Shown here piece by piece: positions 36,401 through 48,400 of a stretch of DNA of 64,000 bases. The DNA is taken from the NCBI GenBank assembly GCA_963580285.1, contig OY757023.1, forward strand, positions 87,383,108 through 87,447,107. The letters are read 5' to 3'. The notes under the pieces are model-generated. The model did not search any database. It saw nothing but the letters and a program-made list of their open reading frames with translations, and had not been told where the DNA came from. How positions within the stretch are numbered: the stretch's first letter is position 1; every line of letters begins with the position of its first letter. The translations under genes were made by a program, and so were the position numbers. The DNA comes from Lucinisca nassula (taxonomy: Eukaryota > Mollusca > Bivalvia > Lucinida > Lucinidae).

Positions 36401-39400
36401 GGTGTTCCCCAAGGCTCAGTCCTTGGTCCGATGTTATTTCTGATATATAAAAATGATATAGCTGATTCACTAACTGGAACAGCTCGTTTATTTGCCGATG
36501 ATACATCACTTAGTTTCTCTTCTACTGATCCGGCCGAAATCGTAAGAATACTGAACGAAGATTTAAGTAAACTTAGTACTTGGGCTAAAACGTGGCTTGT
36601 TCTGTTTAATGCAACAAAAACCGAAGTAATGATCACTTCTAATATCTATTATAATTATGATATTAAGCTTGAAATGGATGACACTTTACTAAAAATTGTA
36701 GACTCATAAACATTTAGGAGTAGTACTAGCGTCAAATAATAAGTGGTCGGCCCACATTGATGCAATTATCCAGTCAGCTGCTAAGCAGGTGTCTTTCCTC
36801 AGGAAACTGAAATACAGATTTTCAAAAGGAACGCTGAACAAGGTATATTGCACTTATATTAGACCCTTATTGGAATATGCTTGTGAAATTTGGGATGGTT
36901 GCAACCAGACAGATGCTAACAGATTAGAGCAAGTTCAATTAAATGCCGCCAGAATTGTAACAGGATACCAATTTTTTCATCTATTAACTCTTTATACTTT
37001 GAAACGGGTTGGGACACGTTAGCAGAGAGACGGAAACGAAAGAAATTAAATTTAATGTATAAAATTGTTCACAACGAAGCTCCATCATACTTATCAGATC
37101 TTCTTCCAAACAGAGTAAATGAAACAACAAATTATGATCTTAGAAACAATCAAAATTTTCAAGCACCCTTTTCACGTTTATGCACCTTCGATTCTTCCTT
37201 CTTTCCGTCTACGTTACGACTATGGAATGAATTGGATCTACCGATCCGTAACGCTGTAACAATATTAGAATTTAAGACAAAGCTACGCAACTACAATGAC
37301 AAGGCAAAAGATATTCTTGGTGTAGGAGAAAGAAAATTTAGCATAATATTAACAAGAATTCGACATAACTGCAGTAACTTAAACGCCAATCTTCATCGAG
37401 TAAATATAGTCCCCTCCCCAGCCTGCAACTGTGGTGCTGAAATCGAAAACGCGCAACACTATTTCTTTGACTGTGTATATTTTGAAATACAACGACGAAA
37501 ACTTATTAGAAATTTAAGTTTCGTTTCTATCATAAACTTGGATGTTTTATTAAATGGATGTATAACATATAATAACGAAAGAAACAAACTTATCATATAT
37601 GCCGTTATAGCTTTCATCAAAGATAGTCATAGATTCGGGAGAGGACTATCTAATGTTGTATAACTTGTGTCCAATCCCATTGTAATTATGAATATGCAAT
37701 AAAATATGTTTAATCACATAAATGCAAAAGCTGCTCTCATTTTTCAGCAAAAATACTAGTATTTTTGCCATATTAAACAAAGTTTTAACTAATTTTTAAC
37801 AAACAACATCATTAGTTTTGAACAACTGGCCCCAGAGCTACAACAGCTTCTTTAATGATACTTGGTGCAAACTTGCATCTAGGGATAGCAGCTTTAATAC
37901 AAGCATCCATATTTTGACCTTGACCTACATTTCATGGTTTACTGACTTCTGACTTTGTAAACTATTTGTTATGCCCCCAACTTTAAAAAAGTTGGGGGGC
38001 ATATTGCTTCTGGCTTGTCCGTCCGTTCGTCCGTTAGTCCGTTCGTACGTCACGCTTTCTTGTGCATAGCATATCTTTAGAACCGTGTATGCTAGTGTTT
38101 TGAAATTTCATATATGGGTTCCTCATGAAAAAATAGTTGACCCGTATTTTTTTTAGTGTCCAAATTATCTCCCCTTCTTGAATTATTTCCCCTTTAATTA
38201 AATAACATAGAATTCTCGTTAGCAAGATATCTCAAAAAGTATTTGAGCTACAGCCTTGATATTTGGTATAGTGATTGGGACTAAGGAGGAGATTACCTGA
38301 TTAAATTTTCAACCAATTCTATAAAATTTTGTTAGAGTTATGGCCCTTTGTAATTTTTTGCCACTCAATTGTGTTGCTTTCTGGTGCATAGCATATCTTT
38401 AGAACCGTGTATGCTAGTGTTTTGAAATTTCATATATGGGTTCCTCATGAAAAAATAGTTGACCCGTATTTTTTTTCTTGTCCAAATTATCTCCCCTTCT
38501 TGAATTATTTCCCCTTTAATTAAATAACATAGAATTCTCGTTAGCAAGATATCTCAAAAAGTATTTGAGCTACAGCCTTGATATTTGGTATAGTGATTGG
38601 GACTAAGGAGGAGACTACCTGATTAAATTTTCAACCAATTCGATAAAATTTTGTTAGAGTTATGGCCCTTTGTAATTTTTTGCTACTCAATTGTGTTGCT
38701 TTCTGGTGCATAGCATATCTTCAGAACCGTGTATGCTAGTGTTTTGAAATTTCATATATGAGTTCCTCATGAAAAAATAGTTGACCCGTATTTTTTTTCT
38801 TGTCCAAATTATCTCCCCTTCTTGAATTATTTCCCCTTTAATTAAAAAACATAGAATTCTCGTTAAGAGTTTCATTGATGATACTTGGTACATGCTTGGA
38901 ACTAGGAGTGAAATTTTTATGCAGGCATCCATTTTTGACTTTGACCTAGATTTCATGGTTTGGTGACTTTGCGCCTCCACAGGCGCGACATAGCCTTCGG
39001 GGGAATTCTTGTTGTATGTTTTTGAGTCTTTAACAATATTTGTTGAATATTTTGCCATCTAAGGACAAGCAAAGGTTGGGGGCATTGTGTTTTACAAACA
39101 CCATTTCTAGTTAATGTTAGTGTTTGCTCTGCTCTGATGTTCGAGTCCATTTCTCACTCTGTTAATGATAATTGGTACAAACTTGCATCCAGGGATTGCA
39201 AATTTTCTCCAAGCATTCATGTTTGATCTTGACCTACATTTCAAATTCATAGTTCTGTGACTTTGCACACCTGTTGACGGAATACGGGCATGGGGCACTT
39301 CATTTACACCCAACTGTACATGATCCTGACATGTATTTTATAAGTCAGCAGTCCTCTGTGTCTTTAAGAAACACTCAGATCTCAGAGCTGAAACTACAGT

Positions 39401-42400
39401 GAAATTCTGCTATTAAGACCACCTAAAATTTAGACCAATTCAGCTTTAAAAACCTTATTTAGAAGGGTACAGTTATTCTTTCTTCTTGTTATCTTCACAC
39501 AATGTCCTCTGGTCAGGGACCACCTTTGGGACTGTTCAAAAGTGGTCATAAAGACCACTTTTGAACAGTCCCAAAGGTGGTCTTAATATAGGAATTTTAC
39601 TGTATCTAAACTTGAGCACTTGTTAACCACTTAATAGAAGATCTAAGCCTGCCCAGGAGAAATAGTGGTAGTCAGACCTTTCCTTATTTCATAGCGTTTT
39701 TTTACAGGAGGGCTTGAGAAGTAATTTCATCTCATTGTCGGGTAAAGTTCCACAAAATCAGAAGCAGTGTGTCTCCAAGATGACCCAAATAGTGTTGATG
39801 TTGACATAAAACTTTAAACACAAACAATAAACTTGGTTACAGGCTTGAAAGTGTAAAAAGATATGTTCTTCTAATATCTTCATAAAAACCTGTCCTGTGG
39901 GTACTTGTTAGAATAACCTTGATGAGGCATTTCTGATTAGTACCCATAACGTAGATTTCTGAAGAAAATCAGAGAAGATATCCTGAATTATCCCCAATTA
40001 CCGTAAAATTCCTATATTAAGACCACCTTAAGGACTGTTCAAAGGTGGGTCTTTAAGACCACTTTTGAACAGTCCCAAAGGTGTTTTCTGACCAGAGGAC
40101 ACTGTATGCAGAAAATCCAAAGAAAGAATAACTGCAGCTTACTAAATAAGCATTTTAAAGCAGAATTAGACTTAATTTTAGGTGGTCTTAAGGGGAATGG
40201 GAACACCTGGCAGATTTTTCCACCATTTTTCAAAGGGATACAACTTTCGGGACTTCCTGTTCGCTTTTCTATAAGCCCCGTATCATTGAAAAAGGGGTCT
40301 ACTCTTAAAGGAAAGAATTTGCTCCTCAGGAGCAAATTCTTTCCTTTAAGAGTTGACCCCTACTGACATGGGAGACAACAATACTTTTGGAGGAGTTGCC
40401 TCCCCTGAAGGTGTATTCATTCCCCTTAATAGCGGAATTTTACTGTACTTCTCTTATCTGGAGCTATGCATTTTCATATCTCACTGTCAGCCAATCAAAT
40501 TACTTGATATAATGTATTCATTCAATTCACAGACTGCATTACAAACAGTGTAGATCCTGATCAGATGGCTTCTTTAGAAGCCATCTGATCTGGATCTACA
40601 CTGTTTGCAAAGGTAATAGTTGTCAAATTCAGCAGGATAAGGGTTAAGACTGTAAAATCCCACCTTTCTAGCATGGAAAAGCTTGGTCAGTATGAGGCTT
40701 GATTTTTATTTCAGAGTACCAAGATATTCCGTCAGAGGATCTTGTTCCGGGTGATGTGATTGAGATACCGAATCATGGCTGTGTGATGCAGTGTGATGCT
40801 GTTCTTATCAGTGGAAATTGTATCGTTAATGAAAGCATGCTTACTGGTAGGTGGAATATCATATTACTCCTTTATATCGCTGAACCACTATAAACCCTAT
40901 CTTTGCAAGCAGTGAAGACCCAGATCAGATGGCTTATTTGACAGTTTATCTGTTGGTCAAGCCGTCAACATTTACGTCAACCTGACTTCAACCCAGATGT
41001 GTTTAAGTCCAACCAGGCATGACATAGCCTTTAGCAAAATTCTTGTATCCATTAATTAGGCAGACCCCCGCCCATCGGGGCTTGGATAAATCGATTGCGC
41101 TGCATGATGCTTCCACGCAGAACTGAAACCGACCGCACACGAGTACTGGTAAACTGCTTAGAAGGTCTAAGCCTGCCGAGGCAAAGCAGCATGCGTCGGA
41201 CCGTCCATGCTTAAAAAATTATACCCTATTGGTTTCATTGGGCTACAGGGCTTGAGATGTCATTTCATCTCAATGTCAGGTAAAAGTCCCACAAAATTGG
41301 AAGCAGCGTCTCCAAATGACCTATACAGTGTTGACGGGGAAGTTAAACCTCAGATAGATGCCTGTATGTTCTAAACTCTAAGACAAATTCATTTGATACT
41401 CGCATTGATGTTGCATACCTGTCCAAAGATTTAATTGATGCATACCCACCCTGCTGCTTCAGTAACATTGATGCCCCCACCCATTCAGTAACTCTGATGC
41501 CCTCACTCCCTGGGTCCATTTAGAAATTTTATGTTTGGTTGAGCTTTTACAAGTACATTTGTAGATTCTTATAGCTTCTTCACTTCTTCATTCATATTAC
41601 ATACAAGCTCGAAAGATATATCAGAGGGTTGGGCTGGCCAGGGGTAAACATGACCCACTGGTCGCTTTCTCTAGTTTAAGGAAAGTCGTTATATTGAATG
41701 TCAGTATAAAGAGGCTTGACTTTATTAATTTATTCAACAGGATAACTGACTTCCTTTTTAAAAGCTTACCTTGTTACAAACAATGTCAATTTCAGGTGAA
41801 AGTGTTCCAGTTACCAAAACACCACTTCCAGACTCCAAGTTCTCAAACAGAACAGACACAATATTTAATCTCAAAGAACATGCTAGACATACCTTGTTTT
41901 GTGGTACCCAGATTATACAGACACGTTACTATGGCAACCAGAAGGTGAAGGCTGTTGTTATCAGAACAGGTATACAAAAGCTGCTCACATTTTTTTCAGC
42001 AAAAATATTAGCATATTTGCCATTTGAAATTATCAAAGTTTAATATGTTAACAACATTGTTAGTTTTGAACAACAGGCCCCAGTGTTGTCAGGTGCTAAT
42101 CATGAATAGCAAACACCATTTTCAGAGTGTATATTTAGTATTTTTCAGTTAAAATAAGGCTTGACAGATAATTCACATGTGATGTCCAAGCCTTATTTAC
42201 TGTGATAAATATTTAAGCCCCACTTTGAAAAGTGGAGCTATATTGGATTTGCTTTGTCTTTCTGTGATTCCGTAATTCTGTAATTTATGATAACTCTAAA
42301 ATTGTTTCAGGTATTTTCATGAAACTTCACACAAATGTAAAGCATTATGAGACGATGTGTAGAGTGCATGAACCATAACTCTGGATTGCCTACTTTTGGA

Positions 42401-45400
42401 GTTATTGCCCTTTGAACATTGAACAATGGCAACCGTAATTCAGGTATTCGTGATAACTCAAAAACCGTTTGAGGTATTTTCATGAAACTTCACACAAATG
42501 TAAAGTACTAAGAGACGATGTGCAGAGCACATGAACCATAACTCTGGATTGCCTACTTTTGGAGTTATTGCCCTTTGAACATTGAAAAATGGCAATTTTA
42601 ACCTTGTCCGCTCGATAACTCAAAAATCATTTGAGGTATTTTCATGAAACTTCACACAAATATAAAGCACTATAAGACGATGTGCCGAGCGCACGAACCA
42701 TAACTCTGGGATGCCTACTTTGGAGTTATTGTCCTTTGAACATTGAAAAATGGCACTTTGAATAAACTCAGTACAGTAATAATTCGTGTCCGTTCCATAA
42801 TGTAATGAATTTGGTTTATTAGATAATTCTACAATACCAATTTCAATCCTTTTTACCGCCTTCAATCAGAGGCTGAAAGCTGAAAACATTTTTTTTTTCT
42901 TGTATTTTTCTTTTCTGATAGCGCTATAGCGGGGCTAAAGTCAGATCCCCTGACAGTTCTAGTTTCTGCTCCAGGAATTGTAAGTAGCATTTGAAGGGTT
43001 AAATAGGATAATATGATTTTTATATTTCAGGTTTTCTGACTTCTAAAGGGGAGTTAGTTCGTGCCATCCTGTACCCAAAACCTGTTGACTTCAGATTTAA
43101 CAAAGATACCTACTTCTTTATTGGTGTTCTGGGTCTGATTGCAGCAGTCGGGTTGGTCTACACGGTCATTTTAAAGGTACTGTAATTGTTGTAAAAATAT
43201 AAAACGCCTGTGAGTGTTTGAGTTTTAGGTCTTACCAACAGCTAAGGTCATACGGAGATGGGACCTCGGTTTAAAGACTCATCTGAAAGTCTGGAGAAAC
43301 CCGGGATCAATCCTGCGACCCCTGGTTTATAAGGCGAGTAGCATGACCACTACACCATGGAGGCTTCTATAAAACACCTGTTTGTCCAAAAAACAAAAAT
43401 GAAAAGCATGTAAATTTTCATGTGACTGCTTCTTCATAGGAAAGGATTATACCTTAAGGGAAATGGATACACCTGGCAGATTTTTCAGCCATTCTTCAAA
43501 GAAAAACAACTTTCAGGACTTCCTGTTCGCTTTTCTATAAGCCCTGCCCCACTAAAAAAGGGGTCTACTCTTAAAGGAAAGAATTTGCTCCTCAGTATGG
43601 GAGATAAAAATACTTTACAGGAGTTGCCTCCCCTGAAGGTGTTCCCATATCCGTTAAGACTGAAAGAAAAAATTGAATCTAAAATTGTTGTCTGTTAACG
43701 TTGTCTGTTGCATCTTCTTGCAAACTTTGTAAAAAATATTTATGCATAAAGGCAAACAATCACGTGAACAAGTCCGTGAGATGAACACCCCCCTAAACCC
43801 CACTTTATATAGAAAAAAACTGGGGTTTATGGGGGAATACATGGTTTTTCTTAGTTGTGCTCCAAGACATAGGTTGTGGATACTTAGGAGGTTCTGAGGT
43901 TCTAACAAGCATCCACAAGCTATGTTGGCCGTATAAATAAGAGAAAAATCACGGATTTTCTTCAGTTAAGTAGCCATTTTGGAGATGTGAAAAAATACAC
44001 TGTCACATGGGTGTGTTATCATAATGAAGTGTGGTCCTGATGAGACGGCTCTTAGAGGAGCAGTCTTCAGACTGTTTACAACAATGACTTCTACAGTAAC
44101 AGCAGAGAAAAAAGCAGACAACATTGATGATTGAAATCATAAGGGTGAAAAGGTGAATGAACATTACTTGCTTATTATCTATCTTTGATATCATCATCAT
44201 CATCATCATCATGATCATCATCATCATCATCATGTCATTCTTGCTTTAAGCATGGTGCAATATATTTGTACAAACATTTTGTGGTTCACTGGCTTCGTGA
44301 ACTATTGTATCAGTCCTATGAGTTCATGCTGATGTCCAAGTCCATATCTCAAACATTAGTAGATCTAGTTCAAGAAGTCATCTGATCAGGATCTACACTA
44401 TTTGTCAGTTTGTTTTCAAATTTGAATGAAACATTTTTATCGAATATTTTAATTGATTGACAATCAGATATGGTTGTGACCTAATTGGTTTATTCATCAG
44501 AAAAAGGGATAAGTTATTTGATAGGCTTACCGTAATGATCCTATATATTGGATACAGATAGGCCCAAGAAAACAGTGAAGACCCAGATCAGACTGCTCCT
44601 GAAGGAGCAGTCTGATCAGGGTCTACACTGTTTGCCATTCCGTCTGCACATTTTGGACTCCTCGCTGGATCATGAAATAAATTTGTCAAAATTTTAGCAG
44701 AATTACAGCAAGTCCTCAAGGTGTCCAAATTTTAAGGATTTTTACGGTGAGACAGTACTGCTGTTGTTTGTGTCTTCATTGTGTCAAGTTTTAAACTATG
44801 CATCCGTTTGTTCATTTTACCTGCAGGTTTCACGAGGGGATCCAGCTGGCGAGATAATAAAGCGCTCCCTTGATCTTATTACCATAGCTGTTCCACCAGC
44901 CTTGCCTGCTGCCCTGACTGTTGGTATCGTGTTTGCTCAAAACAGAATGAAGCGTAGTAGCATCTACTGTATCAGTCCTCGTAGTATCAACATTTGTGGC
45001 AGTATCAATGCAGTTTGCTTTGATAAAGTAAGTCATTCTTTGTAGAGCACCCAACTGATATTGGCTTACAGTTGGGCAAGGCCTGCTGTCCTTACAGCAG
45101 GTGAGAATGTTGTTATTTCTTTTTTTTTCATCTTTATAGCCATGCTTTGAAAAAGTGGGGGCTGTATTGGATTTGCCTTGTCTGTGATTCCGTAATTCAT
45201 GATAACTAAATCAAAGTACTGAAAGTACTGAGGAAAGTTGATTTATGAGGAATAATTATTATGATAACAATGCCAGTCGTAGATCAAGCAATTATCTAGA
45301 CATTTTGTGAGGGTTAAAAAATTCGACGAAGAAAATAAAAATGATTCATCGATTGTTTTGAGTTTAACGGCTGGTCAACCCTTGTGGATCATTTTGTCTT

Positions 45401-48400
45401 CTCCAAGAGAAAGGGGGGTGGGGGGGGGGGGGAAGAGGTAGCAGAGGAGATGAAAGTGAGGGACAGAGTGAATGGAAGTGTAGAAACAGAAGAAATATCA
45501 ACACTCACCATCTACTCCTACCTAGGCATTGCCCAAATGTAAGTCAGTATCAGCTGGACTCCCCAGTAACACAAGTGCGTAAGCCGAGGTAGAAATACAC
45601 TGTATCTATGCAAACCTTGTAGATCCTGATAAGTCGGCACGTAGCTAGCACGTCTCGCCAGAATCTACATGCACACTGTTAATTGCCATCATGTGAGTGA
45701 ACTAATCAGAAATCCCTTTCTTTAAGAATATATTTAAAGCGAGAAGAGTCCTGTTCAGAAACTCAGGGATGAAAGAGTAAAGCATAAATATCATCGGAAA
45801 GCACGTAGGAAAATAGTCCTAGAGTATTGTTTTCTTTTCAGAATATGACGTTTTGTGCCAATTTATATTCAGTCCGTATAAAGTCTCGAAAAGTGAACTA
45901 TTTTGAAAGACCTTCCATGCCTGCAAAATTAGTTTTCAAGAGTTCCTTTGGACTATTTTATGCAGCGAAAGAACAGCGGAAGTGGAGTAACGCGGCCCAG
46001 TACCGGAAGTAGAAATGTAATGACATAGAAACTTGATTTTGTAAATCAACTTTCAAAAACCGTTTGAGGTATTTTCATGAAACTTCACACAAATGTAAAG
46101 CACTATGAGACAATGTGCAGAGCGCATGAACCATAACTCTGGATTGCCTACTTTTGGAGTTATTGCCCTTCGAACATTGAAAAATGGCAACTGTTATTCC
46201 GTTATTCATGATAACTCAAAAACCGTTCGAGATATTTTCATGAAACTTCACACAAATGTAAAGCAATATGAGACTATGTGCAGAGCCCATGAACCATAAC
46301 TCTGGAATACCTACTTTTGGAGTTATTGCCCTTTGAACATTGAAAAATGGCAATTTTAACGTTGTCCGCTCCATAACTCAAAAACCGTTTGAGGTATTTT
46401 AATGAAACTGCACACAAATGTAAAGAGCTATGAGACGATGTGCAGAGCGCATGAACCATAACTCTGGATTTCCTTTTTACAACCTTTAATTAGAGGCTGA
46501 AAGCTGAAAACATTTTTTTTCTTGTATTTTTCTTTTCTGATCGCGCTATAGCGGGGCCATAGTCAGATCCTCTGACAGTTCTAGTTTTCTGTTCTTTTCC
46601 TATTTCTTCCCTATCATTCCCTTTTCTTATCCTCTACTTTCTAGATTTCTTTTCCCCATTTCTCTGGGAGATGACACAAAATGACCAACATGGGCTGATG
46701 TGTCATCAGACCCCAACACAATCAATCAATCTTTATAGAGGTGGCACAAGACAGAACCTTCAATGAGGCATGCGACCAGCGAAGACTCAGATTAGTCTGC
46801 ACAAGATGTGCAGACTGATTCGTGTATTTGCTGGTCGCATGTCTTATTGTAGGTATTGTTGTGCGCTGGCTCAGGTATATTTGAATGCATAGTCATGAAT
46901 ATTGCACATGAGAGAGCAATAATAAGCCTAGCCTATGCTCAATCCTTGTCCCATTCATTATATGAATGAATGTTTAGTCTTATTATGTAAATATGCTTAT
47001 GATGACAAAAATTTCTGGATAGATAAACAATGCTTAACCCTTTGTGTACCACATGGAATCTTCCACCTTATATATAGCAGGAGTCCATTTCAAAATTTAG
47101 GGGTATCAGGTTGTGTTTTCTTCTTAACTGATTTAGAAAATGGCTGAACTTTTCAGCAAACAGTGGAGGCCCTGATCAGACGCCGCATTCTGTGGCGTCT
47201 GATCTGGGTCTGCACTGTTTGCCAGGGTACCCATTTTGGGGTTTCTGGTACTAAATGGGTTTACCCATAAGATGCCATCCACAACAATTGTCATCTGCAT
47301 TGTTGTCTGCTGGTTTCTTTAAAAGTCTTTGTTGGAAACAGTGAAGAAGCCTCCGTGGTGTGGTGGTTATGCTACTCGCTTTTGTAAACCAGGGATCGCA
47401 GGATCCATCCTGGGCTTCTCCAGACTTTCGGATGAGTCTTTTAACCGAGGTCCTGTCTCCATATGACCTTAGCTGTTGGTGAGACGTAAAACTCAAAACA
47501 TGCAAACAGTGTGGACCCAGCGGGAGCAATCTGATCTGGGCCACTCTGTTTGCTTGTGTGCAAAAATGTGTTGAAAATTTACAAGAAGATTCAGCAGACA
47601 ACATAAACAGAGGATATTTTAAATGCGACTTTTCTTGTCATCTTAAGGGTTAAAGGGAAATGATACATCTGGCATATTTTCCTGCCATTTTTACAAGGGA
47701 GACAACTTTGAGAGACTTCCTGTTCACTGCCCTTTAACCTTTACAACTTTCGGGGCTATGCTGGCCTTGGTAGCTCAGTCGGGTGCATGTCGGACTGGTG
47801 ATCAGGAGGATGTGAGTTTGATACCTGCCGGGGTCGGCAACATTCTTTCATGGCGATTGATCATGATCTTTTCTTTGGTCATTCTCTCCCTTCCCCTGAT
47901 TCAAGAAGGGCAGTTGTCAGTTTCCGGCGAAAGAATGCAGTGTACTTACGTATAAGCATGCCCAGGAAAAGTGTGGATAGGTAGTGACCGGCTCAAAAAT
48001 AATGGAAAATAGTGTTGACTGGGCCGTTAAACTCAAATACAAACAAAAACACTCTGGGCTATTTCAGTAGAGGACATCTGGAGACAGTTTCCATGGATCG
48101 TCCAATCCTGTTTTCTAGGATAAACGAGAAAGATACATACCTGCCAACTTTTCAATTTTTCATGGGGGAGATTCTGCGTGTCATGGCATTTTTTGATGGA
48201 ATAAAGCGCGGTGAATATTTTCCCCAAAATTTCCATGGGGGAGATTTTTTTTCAAACTAGTAGACACACTCCAGTCCACTAGTACAATCAGAAAAAAATG
48301 CATTTTTCATTTCATGTATTAACCAATAAATCACTGGTATAATACTTAAGCTTCAATAATTAACAGTATTTGCAATAACTAAAGATTCTCTGAATATATG

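Larger units (their letters stand above)
34602..37834 (+). mobile_element. fold-back MITE split by a LINE and a pogo-type element
   Basis: The outer ends are 'gtccagctgttcaaagcatt' (34602) and 'gttttgaacaactggcccc' (37834). A LINE (35860-37716) inserted into it, duplicating 66 bp of MITE sequence. A pogo/Tigger-type element (34770-35833) then entered the left duplicate at TA. The right duplicate (37717-37782) keeps the uninterrupted sequence. Confidence 0.88.
34094..40714. other. intron 8 (6.6 kb)
   Basis: Holds a TTAA MITE (34219-34458), the nested fold-back MITE/LINE/pogo-type complex (34602-37834), tandem-repeat element H4 (37969-39111) with related degraded repeats on both sides, a fold-back MITE (39396-39603), a degraded SINE-like repeat (39620-39830), a composite MITE (40010-40446) and a hairpin MITE (40495-40647). 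Confidence 0.82.

Noticed and set aside
45827..46012. Short frame in the H6 insert as an exon
   Set aside because: It begins after a plausible AG, but no donor or family match was seen, and the ATPase phases are already complete without it.
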